Source: Letharia columbiana (taxonomy: Eukaryota > Ascomycota > Lecanoromycetes > Lecanorales > Parmeliaceae). From it: a stretch of 64,000 bases of DNA. The DNA lies in assembly GCF_014066305.1 (NCBI RefSeq), contig NW_023501106.1, positions 202,927 to 266,926 of the forward strand, written 5' to 3'. The position numbers were made by a program, and so were the translations under genes. The stretch's first letter is position 1. Each line of letters opens with the position of its first letter. This document shows positions 42,540-55,274 of the stretch, one piece after another. The notes beneath the pieces are model-generated. The model had not been told where the DNA came from and did not search any database. It saw only the letters and a list, made by a program, of their open reading frames with translations.

Positions 42540-45019
42540 ATGGCAGCAATTACTTCCAACCAGGCCAGCGCCGGCGAGGGGCAGGGATCTCACGAGAATG
42601 ATCACTTGGCTGAGCCTAGATCATCGTTTACTGCTGTCAATGGCGGCACCTCTCCGGTTCCTCCAGCAAAGCCCAAGCCAGACCATGAGCCTCAGAAGGA
42701 GGCCCCAGAAGTCACCACTCACCGTCCAATTCTTCCAAACAATCAGCATGAACCTCCGCAGTCTCCGGCTCTACCACGCCAGGATCGACCAGCAAATGGA
42801 CCGGAGCCACCGCGACAAGAGAGACGGCTGTCACCAGCTCCAGCTGCCGCTCAACCTCAAGCTCCGACACATTCTCAAGGCCCAGCACCAGGTCCAGTGT
42901 ATGCTCACCCGTTGGACCGCCCACCCTCAACGGCTTCACAACGAACTGAGGCCTCCAGCGGAGCAAGAGCGCAATACCCAAATCATTCCAGGACTCCGAG
43001 TAATCAGCAACCTAATGGGATCATGAGTCCCCAGGTGCAAAAACGAAAGCGATCCTTTGATGAAGAGCACCCACGCCATCCTGAGTACGACCACCAAACC
43101 GTGTACCCTATGCATGGTCCTCCTCCCAGTCCTGGCGGTCAGCGCATGCACAGCATGGACAACGGCGCTCCACGGGAGCGGCCAGCCTACAGCCCTCGCC
43201 AAACATATCCTCCACCCCCAGAAACGTATCCGCCGCCCCCTCCAGATGCGTACCACGGACCGCCGCAGATGCGAGAAAGCCCTCCTGATATTTACCCGCG
43301 ACCGGAGCGACACCAGCATGTGAGGAATGACTACGATCATCCTGTCGACCCTTCTATTGCTCCAGGTCAACCCAGACCATACTATTCAGACCAACAGATG
43401 GCTGATTCCCTGCGACAACACAATCGAAGCTACGATTCAATGCCTCCTCGTGACACTTATGGAACTCCAGAAGACGATGATGAGCACGGACAATACGGGG
43501 ATTACGGTGCAAGCCGTAGCTCTGCAGACCTAGATCGCAAGCGTAGAAAGAGAGTTTTCAGCAATCGTACCAAAACAGGATGCATGACCTGTAGACGGAG
43601 AAAGAAGAAGTGTGATGAACAACATCCTGAATGTAAGCTCAGTTCTCGGATCATTGCTCACGTTGAGACCTTTTTACTCACAAGTGATAGGTAATAACTG
43701 CTTGCGCGGAGGATTTGTCTGCGAAGGATACAGCATGCGAAATACGTGGCAGAAACCAACCAACGCCAAACAACCCATTCCTCTCCAATCAAAGAACGGC
43801 TACCCGCCCCAGGGGACTCCTTCTCGTGCTCCATACCCACCTACCACTCGCTACCAGGAGACCAGCCCGGAGTACTCAGGCCCGCCGCCTCAGCATATGC
43901 AAAGATCGTACGACGGTGATCGAGTCAAACCAATCGATGTTGACAATGATCGTGACCAGGTCTATGGGAGGCAAAGTCCTCCGGACCCACAGAAGTCTGC
44001 ATGGGCCAAAGCTCCACGACCATACCCAAGCCATCCTCCATCTATGTCCAAATATGATCAGAATGGCCACCGTGGTTCCGTATACGAGATGCCAGATCCC
44101 CAAGAGCAGAGTTCAATGCATCCGCCAGCTTCTGTGCATCGGACCAACTCCTCTGCATCGCAATACTCCCAAGCACCTCACCCACCGAATCACAATAACA
44201 CTCCACCTAACCAAAACAACGTGCAAGCCATTGCACAAGCAGCTACAACACACTCAGCCGCTATACGTCCATCTCCATCACGTCGAAACGAGCAATACAC
44301 CGAGCGAGAGAAGATGCTGAAGGGGCTGTACTACTTACCGTTGACCCCTGCCCTCACCGAGGACCGCGAGCGCTGCATTGCCGCCATCTGGCGTTTCAAT
44401 AACGCTACCAATCCCTCCCATGGTGCCAGCCCCGAAGAGCGCTGTCGCCTCTTCCGTCAAATCATCAGCTTGCGCCCAACCCCGGAGCCACCTGGTACCA
44501 ACGGCGAAGTCCCGCCTCCGCAGATGGAACTGCCTTTCGGTAGCGTGGGTGAGCGTGTTGTTGTAGAGGCGCCTTTCAACTGCGACTACGGTTACAATAT
44601 CACCGTGGGCGATGACGTGCTCATTGGTGCTGATTGTCGCATCTCTGATACTTGCTCGGTCACCATTGGAGCGAGATGCATCTTTAGTCCTAATGTGAAG
44701 CTTGTGTGTGCTACCTATCCTATTGATCCGAGGAGGCGCAATGGGAGCGGTGGGGCAGCCTTGGGTAGAAACATAGTGATTGAGGAGGATTGCTGGATTG
44801 GAAGCAATGTGACCATCCTGGCTGGCGTGAGGGTTGGTAAGAGCAGCACTGTTGGCGCCGGAAGTTTACTACATCAGGTGAGACAGAACCTACTACTGAC
44901 ACATAGCACGCAATTAGAGACTGACGAAGAAATAGGATGTCCCAAGATTCACAGTAGTAGCAGGCAATCCTGCCAAAGTGAGCCGAGGCATTTACGACGG
45001 GAACGCTGACGGCCAGTGA
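42540..45019 (+). CDS. Zn2Cys6 transcription factor fused to a maltose-acetyltransferase-like hexapeptide domain
   Basis: Two-part protein of 787 residues from exons 42540..43632, 43691..44877 and 44936..45019 (introns of 58 bp each: GTAAGC/GATAG and GTGAGA/AATAG). Residues 1-330 are Pro/Gln/His-rich and disordered with a basic RKRRKRVFSNRTKTG approach. The binuclear zinc cluster has Cys at 348, 351, 358, 365, 368 and 375 (CMTCRRRKKKCDEQ, then CNNCLRGGFVC); the first intron splits the fourth Cys codon. After another disordered segment comes a maltose/galactoside acetyltransferase N-domain at about 568-630 (EREKMLKGLYYLPLTPALTE) and left-handed beta-helix hexapeptide repeats to the end (NCDYGYNITVGDDVLIGADC, IEEDCWIGSNVTILAGVRVG). 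Exon 3 supplies VPRFTVVAGNPAKVSRGIYD, the family end. This domain pairing recurs in Pezizomycotina; target genes and substrate are unknown. Confidence 0.88.
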
Positions 45020-45738
45020 TCTCCGATCTCGCGGACTGTTGTGTGTGGTGTCTCAAATCTATCATGCACTGTCTTCGAGACCCAAGTGGAACGCTAGCCT
45101 TGACCATCTTGATGTTTCTCTAATACCGAAAGACGACTGAGATTTTTGACGGACAATGGATCATAAGCGGACGAAGACTCCGTCACCCTCCGTGCTTTCA
45201 TGTTCATGTTTCCTTTTCCTCGAAGCCCGGACCGGAGGCTCGCTTTCGGCCCCTCTGGCTTTCATCAATACCAAAAATGGCTCGGAAAATTACTTTCATA
45301 CCCATTGGCGCATCCTCTGGTGCGAGGCGCAGAGGTCAGGCCATTTTGTTAGAAATGTGCTTCAGACCGTAGTACCAGACAGGAATTGCAGGCGTCGAGC
45401 AAGGCGTTGGCGCCAGCACAGCATTTTATTCTAGCTACTCCATTCAGGATGTGCCTTTAAGAGATGGGAGGGCCGATAGCTCTTGCTCTAGCTCAAGCTT
45501 TCATAAGATATCAAAACTCTCCACCGTCAGGAGGTGAACCAGATGCGTAGAGACGGGTGTGATGCTGTAGCCAAGTGAAAATTCATGCATATCATCAAAG
45601 GTCAGCATTATCAGTAGCATGAGGAACGATTTGCAAGTCCATTTCAACGCGCTTTTTGTGTGTACCATATCTACTTGTATTGCTCATCAGATACGCCTCA
45701 CAACGCTGCTCTGCTTTCCATCTCCAGCCACAGATCGC
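45020..45738. other. Intergenic between convergent genes
   Basis: 719 bp, 3' flanks of the plus-strand fusion gene and the minus-strand dehydrogenase. No gene seen. Confidence 0.55.
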
Positions 45739-46782
45739 TTAGCCGTTGACCACGACGCCGCCGTTAGGATGCAAACTCTGCCCGGAAATCATACTGCTGT
45801 CCTGGCTGGCCAAAAAGACAAAGCAGGTTGCAATCTCCGACGGCTGTGCTGGGCGACCCATGGGTGTCGCGCTGAGTTGATCCTGTGCCTCTTTCGTCAT
45901 GGTTGAGGGGATCAGTGGAGTCCAGACGGGCCCAGGGCAGACAGCATTGACACGGATACCGTGAGCGATCTGTTGGTTATGCAGTCCACGTGTGAAGGAT
46001 ACAATGGCGCCTTTGGTGGAGGTGTAGTCGAGCAAGTCAGGGCGTCCGATGTATGCGTTGACCGAAGCGCAGTTGCACACGGTGTCGCCGCTCTTCATGT
46101 GCTCGAGGGCATACTTGGAGAGGTAGAAGTAGGGGTGGATGTTGGTGTCGAAGGCCTTCAGCCACTGCTCTCTGTGGGTTGCGTTAGCATGGACGTCGTT
46201 CTGCAGAGGATGGCGGGAAGACTTGCTCTGAAAGCTCACTGATGGAAGAGATCATATTCTGATATGCCGCATTGTTCACGAGAATGTTGATGGTGCCCAT
46301 TTCCGAGACGGCCTTCTTAACGAGCTCTGCGCAGTTCTCCCTCTTGGTGAGGTCTGTGGGGAACAGATAGCATTTCCCTCCGTGCTTCTCCACCTCTTCC
46401 TTGGTCTCTTCGGCATCCTTTTGTTCGTCGGGTAGATAGGCGATCATGCTATCCGCACCTTCCATAGCGTAAAGGATGGCAATGGCCCGTCCGATGCCAG
46501 AGTCTCCACCTGTGATGATGGCTTTCTTGCCCTTCAGCTTGCCGGCTGCGCGATAAGTCTGGTAGCCGCCATCTTCGGTGGGTACTTCCGTATTTACGGG
46601 ATCGGGTCCTTTCATGTCACTCTGCTGGCTTGGCTGGCTCATATCCTGAATGGGGACTTGATGGCCTGGTTAAGAGGGTTAATGTATGCTGCAAGGCTTT
46701 GTGTGGTGATAGACGTCTTACCAGAGGTGAACTGGGAGTCCTGGCCTGTGGCCGCTTTGGCAGCATTCTTCACTGAGTCCAT
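45739..46782 (-). CDS. Short-chain dehydrogenase/reductase (YghA-like)
   Basis: NAD(P)-dependent SDR oxidoreductase similar in layout to bacterial YghA and stress-induced glucose/ribitol-type dehydrogenases. Exons 46782..46722, 46665..46227 and 46171..45739 give 310 residues. Exon 1 is MDSVKNAAKAATGQDSQFTS. The cofactor motif is TGGDSGIGRA in KAIITGGDSGIGRAIAI, then NILVNNAA; the catalytic set is Ser in NCASVNAY and Tyr/Lys in LLDYTSTKGAIVSF. The C-terminal PGPVWTPLIPS and HPNGGVVVNG fit the classical fold. The second intron (46226-46172) uses a GC-AG pair with donor GCAAGT; only this junction yields ISELSEEQWLKAFDTNIHPY in frame. Substrate unknown; no signal peptide, so cytosolic. Confidence 0.88.
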
Positions 46783-47953
46783 GATGAATTATAGAATTTC
46801 TATATCTAGATTTGGAGAGATATGAGTCTTTGAAGTCTTCTGATTGGAAAAGTGAAAGGGAAAAACAATGTCTCAGTGTCACAATAAATACTTTAAGGAA
46901 TTGTGTCCGTCGCAACTACGTCAACAATGGCATGACGTGCACAACGGGCATTTCAGGATCTTCATGTTTGGCATTTGCAGTCTGAGAAGTCGAATCCAAT
47001 ACCTCCTTGCGCGGTTATATCTTGGAGTCCTTTCCATAAGACTGATCTCTTACTTTAAACAGAGTCCATAGAGAGGTCAATCGAAGATAGCAGCAGTTGC
47101 CAGTTCATACCCGGCGATTTTGCCTACCTGAAAGTCGCTCAATTTAGTGTATGCAAAACCCTCTGGATTGCTTGGCACTGCGAATTCACGTACCTCCTGA
47201 TTGTTAGAAGAAACAATGTGTCCTGAACACATCGTACACTGATGCGAAGCAAGTTACAATTGGCTGGTGAAGAGCCAGAGACTGAGGCTGTCTCAGTATT
47301 CAGTAACCATGCAAGCAAGCTGTCAACAAAAGTCGCATTCTGAGACCATGTCTGAAAACCTCTTGTTTTCACGACGACTTTAGGGCACCAGTCCAGAATA
47401 TTGTGTCGTTCGAGATCAAATGCGCTCGAGAAGGAGCGCTGTACGTCACAGAAACCTCCTTGTTGCTGCTGCTCTTGTCAAATGTTGAGCATTAGTACCA
47501 TTCCGACTGCCACTTGTTCTGGCACCTTGCCTGCCACTCTAAGCCCCTGTTGTTCAACTGTCCTATCCACAGTAGTACTGGTAACCCAGATAGTCGGCCA
47601 CAGGCACGCTTCAATGTGATACAACCAGGGACTTTGAGATCTTGCTACTCACTAAATGAGGAGGATTCCTTGCCTTTGCAGAGTGAGATCTGGTCAGCGT
47701 TAAGAAGTCACACACATCAAATGTCATAAACATCTGCAATAATTTGCTTCCCCTTTCCAAACCTTCCATCCCTCACGTTTGAGTTAATCAGGTCAATGTT
47801 TGTAAACACAATAAGTCTTCGCTGTTCTCCTTGAATAGGTGACAAGACTTTGCGACACCATTTGGGGGAGATAAAAGGCTGAAGCCTACACCTCCATCCG
47901 AGTCCCCTCGAATCATCACATCGTTACCCAAACAGATACCTGTCACCGCTACC
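46783..47953. other. Divergent intergenic region, no gene seen
   Basis: 1.17 kb between the minus-strand SDR and the plus-strand BTB gene. Only short frames. Confidence 0.55.
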
Positions 47954-49166
47954 ATGGCTCTCGACTGCAAACCTTCCATGTCTGATGGGAGCGACGACTT
48001 CTCCAGACCAACGAGCTCTCAAGTCAAGCCTTTGTCTACCCATACTTCGATATTTGGCGACCAGATACCAGAGGATTGCTTGGCTTCGAGTCCTATGAGT
48101 ATCGCGAGTACACCACTGCTTGAGAAGGAGAAGAAAGGTGCAGGAGAGGAAGAAGCTGCGAAGTCCTCACCGCAGGCTACTTTCGAGAGCAAGGGAGACC
48201 CAACAGCGCAATCACAATCCCAGGCACAGACTTCTCCTATACGGTACGGTCTACGCTACCATGGAAACGTCTTGCATACACATTTCATATCTGACTCTGG
48301 TGTAATATAGGTCACTTTTCAAAGAATACGTGCACGTGGATGTCGGTCCGTACAAAGTACGCTTCGGGGTCCACAAAGGGCTAATCAGCAAGTATTCGAA
48401 GTACTTCAACGCAGCATTCAATGGATCCTTCAGCGAGGCAGTGAATGGCGTCGTCGTGCTTCCCAAGGAATCATCTCGAAACTTTGAGATCATGCACACC
48501 TGGCTCTATACTAATGAGCTCACGCAGACAGTGGGCGGCAAGGATGCTGCCTGCGGCCCAGATCAGCTCGCCGATGCCTTTATCTTCGGCGATAAGTATG
48601 ATATGCCTCTACTGCGGAATAAGGCTATCGACGTCATAGCGTCCAACTATTCATCTCCAGTGGTCGTCGTCGGATGTATCGCACATGCCTATGCGAACAC
48701 AACAGCCGGCTCTCCCTTACGCAGACTTCTCGCGGCTATGTTTACCGCCAAACCCACACTCTGGATCTGGGTGGCAGGTAAAGCAACAGAAACTTTCCTC
48801 GAGTGCCCAGAATTCCTGTTTGATGTGGCTATGGAACTGGCGAAGTCTGGTAACAACGCTCAAACTAAGGGTATGAACCTGAATGATGCTCCCTTCAAAA
48901 AGGATCTGTGTGCATTTCACGAACACGCCGAGGGAGAGAAGGATTGCTCTGGGACCATAGTGTCTCTGCCGGGAAAGCCACATACTGGATCCGGTGGTAC
49001 GTCCTGAGAATAGCAGCACCTCTTTCCTTCCGAACTTACCTGTGCACTAGCGGTCGACATCAGCGAGACTGCGATTCAGGATGGCAACCTGGAGGTTGGA
49101 AAGCCTCCAAAGCCCTCCTTTCATCGGTGGCGCAGATCCGGTCGTGGAGCGTCTACTGGCAGGTAG
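47954..49166 (+). CDS. BTB/POZ-domain protein
   Basis: Fungal BTB/POZ protein, 363 residues from exons 47954..48243, 48311..48996 and 49051..49166 (introns of 67 and 54 bp: GTACGG/ATATAG and GTACGT/CACTAG). Residues 1-95 are Ser/Gln-rich and disordered. The BTB fold starts just after the first splice: EYVHVDVGPYKVRFGVHKGL, then SKYSKYFNAAFNGSFSEAVN and NFEIMHTWLYTNEL, followed by DAFIFGDKYDMPLLRNKAID. BTB domains mediate dimerisation and often link to cullin-3 ubiquitin ligases; no second domain such as Kelch or MATH is seen. The last exon extends the tail by about 38 basic residues; without it the frame stops at 49007. Confidence 0.8.
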
Positions 49167-49550
49167 AGTGGGCTTTCTGTGAGAGTCTGTCCTTCACAAT
49201 ATACACCGAATGGCTCGATGTGTCCTACCTTCGGATATTTTCGGGGCTACTCGGAGAGAGATGCTGTCGCATTTGTGCGTTAGTCTTTGGAGACGGTCCT
49301 CTGATTACGTGATTAGCTGGAGACTCATCACGTGTGGTCACATGAATATGAGACTGGAAAGACGCAGATCCCCAAACACGTCAGACGAAAGCAGCAGTAG
49401 CGCATCAATCAGTACATTTTAGATACTCGTATGGCAATAAATATCGCTACATAGCTCATCAGTTCTGCGCATAAAATGTAAAGCCCGAACGCTCAGCGTG
49501 CAGGTCAATACCTGGTTTTTGTGAAAATGCTCAAACGTGCATCGTTCCTA
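49167..49550. other. Intergenic between convergent genes
   Basis: 384 bp, 3' flanks of the BTB gene and HEM2. No gene seen. Confidence 0.55.
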
Positions 49551-50741
<1,191 letters not shown>

Positions 50742-51846
50742 TGTGTTGGTTGTATTCTAAGGAAGCTGTTGGATAGATGTACAAAATCGTCTCCTCAGGC
50801 CGCCTTTCAATGCTGACAGAGGCGCTTCCGTAGGGCGTACAGGACGGAAATAGTGGCGACTGTAACTACATCGACTCAGATGCACACTTGGACAATGGCA
50901 GAAATGTGAAGATGTGGTAAATGGCCTAGGAAACTAGATGTGGATGTGCAAGATTTTATGTCTGGCGAGTGATTTGGATGGGCAGTAAGCATACAATTGA
51001 TTATCTATACTTGCGGACGAGGCTTCGTCGCTTTCAAAATCGTCATCCTTCAGGGGATGTTTAGAATAAGCTAACTCTGATTGGCCGCTCCGGCCGGAGA
51101 AAGCTCCTTCGATCCTCGCGTAAAGTAGACTGATGATCGCCGGCTTCTTTTCCACTCATCCAGCATCTTTCACCTTTCCGACACCCAATGTTTTTAATCG
51201 CTGTCTATATCATTGAAAGACTAAACGAGAGACGGCGAATTCATCCAATGATACTACATTTCGGTGATCAACTCTGTCGTCTAATAAAAGGCTCCCTTCA
51301 TGACAGTATGCTTTGAAGACCATCACTTTTCGAGCTCCGTCTCGAGACCCCGGCTTTTTGGTATGGAGGGCCGGGGTTCATTATTGGGCTATCGAGCGGA
51401 GTGGAGAATTGCGAGGAATTGAAAAGTCCACCATCAAGCTCTGGATCCTTTGGGATGATTCTATTTCGTAGTTTGCTTGTATTTGTGCTGTTGCGCCTTC
51501 AATCCTGTTAGACAAACGCCAAAAAGGCGACAGAGATATGTCAACTTAAAAGCAAGCAAACAGTCAAGATTAGGTGGGTACGGATCCGGACCTTCATTAT
51601 GTTCAACTTAAATTTCCGATAGAGAAGCAGCATTCCCTCAAATATATACAATGTGCATCACAGCATTTGCAAGGGAAGGCACTCTGGTCATTGCTATCTA
51701 CTGAATCTCATATGAAAAATCCCCTCCTCCTTTTGACTATGTGACCTCAATACTGCAGTTCCAAGCATTAGCGATAGTTCAATTTTACCAACTTGGGTTA
51801 CAACTTTATTGAAGTGACTGTCCACCTTAAGCTCCACAAAGCTTCA
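50742..51846. other. Divergent intergenic region, no gene seen
   Basis: 1.1 kb between HEM2 and the next plus-strand gene. A minus frame at 50934-51155 begins with GTG, not ATG, and is not called. Confidence 0.55.
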
Positions 51847-54029
51847 ATGGCAACATACGGCAAGAGAAAGAAAAGCCTACTTTCCTCCTTCACCGTCTTC
51901 CAAGATGACAAGCCAGAGAAAGAGACTAAGCAGCAGCAGCGCTCGAGTGAGTACATCCCAAAACGTACAAATATGCAGATCTAATCCATCTCCGTTTGTC
52001 AGCCTACACACGCCTCGAAAGGGCGAAGTCGAAGATGCAGAGATCACGCAGCCGGGCGCAAGATGACGAAAGCAGCATTGATGAGCTTGCTGGGAATGAA
52101 CTTCTAAGCACCGTACCCCACGAGCCGGTCCGTCTTCCCTCACTACATAGTCTTGCCGCAATGAGCACGACGGACATCCTTCGTCCAAAATCCAGCAGAT
52201 CTACAAAGACAGTCCCAGACGATTCGGACAAGCCACTTCCGCCAATCCCAAGAGACCCTTTTGCTGAGCAGAGACTACACTGGCAGAATAGACCACCTCT
52301 CGCCAAAAAGACAACCAACATGAAGGCCTCCGACCCTGGCAAGGTAGCCACCAAACCCAAGATCTCTTCTCCAATAATGGTAGAGCCAGAGTCGAGCCCC
52401 GCAGGTCCGTCTCCTAGCAGACCTGCCACCAGTCATACTAGCCAAAGCACATTCGGTACTCAGCCAAGTACTGCAGATGCTACGAATTTTAGCAAAAAAA
52501 TCTCAAATCTCATGCAACAAGCCGCCGCTCAGGAGACACAGACTAAGCAAAAGGCCGCCATTTACGCCGCCGAATCGGCCAAGCTGTCCCCTCTAGAAAA
52601 GGGCAAGAAGGCATTCGTCAAAGCCACTCGTGCAATCAAGGAACGACTGAGTAGCAGCAGCAGTAGCAACGACAAGCCCTTCAATTCGAGGAGAATGGAA
52701 TCTATTGAGAGGAGCTCCAGTGGTGGCTGGGAGCCTCCTCCGCAGTATGAATCGCAAGAAGAGTTGACCCGAGGAAGGCTCGACCGACGCATTGCTGAAG
52801 GCGAAAACCTAAGCAATCCTAAGATACGAAAACTGACGGGCGATGGTAATATTCCACGCAAGCCGTTACCAGTCTATGAGAGCATGAGATCCAGAAGTCA
52901 ACACTCTGAATCGGATAATCCTTTCTCAGAAGCCGATGACGAAGACGGCCATCTATCCCCTGAGGACTATTCTGGCTTTGACTTCGACTTCAGCAGACGC
53001 AAGCACAAAGGCAAGGCCGTGCGTGCACCGGTGCCAGCCGTGGAACAGGTGGACAGTCCTCCTGGGCGGTCTGATCAGCACTTGACTGTGCCTAAATCTA
53101 CATCCAGGTTCTCTAACATGATCTCGGGGCTAGCTCAGCATTCCGATACGGAGTATTTCTCGAGTAGTCCTGTCGGCTACTCAACACCACGGATTCGCCT
53201 CGAACCTCAGCCACCAATGAATGGAAATAAGACGGCCGCCGGTGCGCTGCAACGGAGTCCATCCATCTTAGAGTTTAGCTTCGAGGGCCAAAGCGAGGAT
53301 GCTTCCTCAGAGGCCCAATCTCCTAAAAGGAGAGCCTCGGAAGGAAGCACAAGCGTGAAAAGGAAGGGAGCCACGAAAGACTTCCGCTCACAAGTGGCAC
53401 CAGTAACGAAGAAATTGAAGACAGACTCAATTTCTTCAAAGGATGCGGGAGGACTAGCAGCTGGGATCAGTCATCTAGCCACAGAGGATGATCGAGCTCT
53501 CCTTTCGCTTGAGAGTACGAACGCCGTGGTTGCGAAGCCTAGCCGGAATGCGAGCAAGAGGAAAGGTATGAGCATCTTTGACCTTAGCAAAGGAAAATTT
53601 CCTGAAGGGACGGGCGAGGACGAAGCAAAGAGACCCTGGGCTCATGCAATTGCCAGCAAACGATCCTTGGTTACACGACCAAGCAGTGTGCTCTTCAGCC
53701 GTGGCCGAGAGTCACGAGCGGGTATGCAACGACTGGAGCAAATTGACGGAGATGACATGGATGTCGACGAATTGCAGACGAATGATGTTACATTTCATGT
53801 GGGGGGGACAGAAGAACTAGTTACTGCTGAGTATATTTGGCCCTGGTATACATTACGTTGCATCAGATGGTTGGAAGCGTATGAGATGTTGCTGGACTTG
53901 CTTTATACGATATACCCTATTTGCTTGAGCATGCTTTTGTCAGTTCCGGCAGAGCAGTTGGTCATACTTCTAGTAGGTATAAGAGACATGGCTTTATCAG
54001 TAGCGCCAGTAGCTTCAATGATCGCGTAA
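51847..54029 (+). CDS. Disordered, probably nuclear fungal protein, function unknown
   Basis: Exons 51847..51946 and 52003..54029 (56-bp intron, GTGAGT donor, GTCAG acceptor) give 708 residues. It begins MATYGKRKKSLLSSFTVFQD and continues after the splice TYTRLERAKSKMQRSRSR. The body is Ser/Pro/Lys-rich and disordered, with KPLPPIPRDPF, a helical KISNLMQQAAAQETQTKQKA, EKGKKAFVKATRAIKERL and several basic clusters that look like nuclear signals (SVKRKGATK, PVTKKLKTD). Acidic DDEDGHLSPEDYSGFDFDF is in the middle. The last 60 codons turn abruptly hydrophobic (LLDLLYTIYPICLSMLLSVP), unlike the rest; the true stop may be earlier by an unseen splice. No family recognised. Confidence 0.65.
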
Positions 54030-54208
54030 ATAATGTACGAAATCAAATGCGCTTCTCCCTGCACCGTGAGATCTGGTGTGGATGCAATGGAAGAGAGGCT
54101 TCCTGATACGGCCTACCACGGACAACAGGTCTGTTGCAATGCAAGAACCTTCCGGCAAAATATATATTGCCCACCACCAGAAGCGCTCCGAAAGACTTTC
54201 TGGCAACT

Positions 54209-55022
54209 TCATGTGAGTTTCTGCTTGATGAAGAAGGCGCGAAGGTGCGATAGCTGCCAAGCACAAGTGACGCCCAAGACGATCAGTTGTAGTAGAGTCC
54301 ACCTCACTACCCTCGCATTCGTAGATTCTGATTGATCTCTGAACTCCGCTTCTCGTTCCTACATCAACCGCATTAGCACTCCCTCTCACCGGTTCTAGCA
54401 CCCTCGAAACTGCCACTCACCCTCTGGAAAACCTGCTCCCGCCTGATGTCCTGCAGCCTCCCATTCAAATCCCTAACCTTCTGCGCAATCTCACTCAACT
54501 TCCCCTTATCCGTGCTCTCGATCGCGCTCGTCTCCCCAATCGCCAGATCCAGCGTCAACCTCACCTGTCCATGGCCCTGTCCCTGGCTCAACCACCCACC
54601 CTGCGAGGCCCCGGTGGGCGTGAAGCAGATGCGGTGCTCGCCAGCGTCGGCGGCGCTGAAGGTGAACTTGCCGGTGTGGGATCCTTTGGTGTTGACGACG
54701 CGGTGGTCGTTGTCGAAGACTTCGTCGACGGTGACGGTGATGGAGAGGTCGGGGTTCGTGGTGAAGACGTTATTTTGAGACTCGAGGGCGCTGTAGTGGC
54801 CTAGTGTTCCATGGGTTAGCAAGGAGAATGGATGATACAGGAGAAATGGTGCTTACCGACGACCAGAGTGTCCTTAGGGAGCTCTTCGTAGAAGCATTTT
54901 GGGCTTGCGGAGGCACCGTCCAGGTAGAAGTAGAGGGCTTGTGTTGGTAGTATGAGATTGAACACAAGGACTAGAAGTAGAGAGGGCACCAGACTCAATG
55001 GCCCTCGCTGTGCAGTCTGCAT
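54209..55022 (-). CDS. p24 family (emp24/GP25L, Erp-type) COPII cargo receptor
   Basis: Type I membrane protein of ER-Golgi vesicles. Exons 55022..54857, 54800..54421 and 54358..54209 (introns of 56 and 62 bp: GTAAGC/CACTAG and GTGAGT/TGTAG) give 231 residues. Signal peptide at residues 1-32 ([18 protein letters not shown]), then the GOLD domain [20 protein letters not shown], with the Cys pair completed by [10 protein letters not shown] coiled coil follows ([20 protein letters not shown]). Exon 3, missed by simple frame reading, provides [20 protein letters not shown], the membrane span [15 protein letters not shown] and a short cytosolic tail [12 protein letters not shown] with the conserved FF. 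All family parts are present. Divergent from SWC4 over 252 bp. Confidence 0.93.
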
Positions 55023-55274
55023 GGTTGGTGTCAAAAAAGTGAACGGGATTGAACACAAGACTCCTTTTACGAGAGAAGTTGAAGCCGCGAATATTTTTGG
55101 GCAGGGGTCCTCCGCCGCAGGCTTCCCTGGCGGAGATTCACCAATGCATCAACACAATCACTTTCGCTCTAAATCTGTAGCTTTGAGGACCTGGTGATGA
55201 ATATAAATCTATGGAAAGCTATTGAGGTTGTTTCATTCTGATCGGGTCCGCTCCAAGAGCCCATAGGCGTCAAG

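Noticed and set aside
50934..51155. 73-codon minus-strand frame upstream of HEM2
   Set aside because: Begins with GTG; the nearby ATG is in another frame and stops after about 35 codons; no splice of reasonable length joins them.
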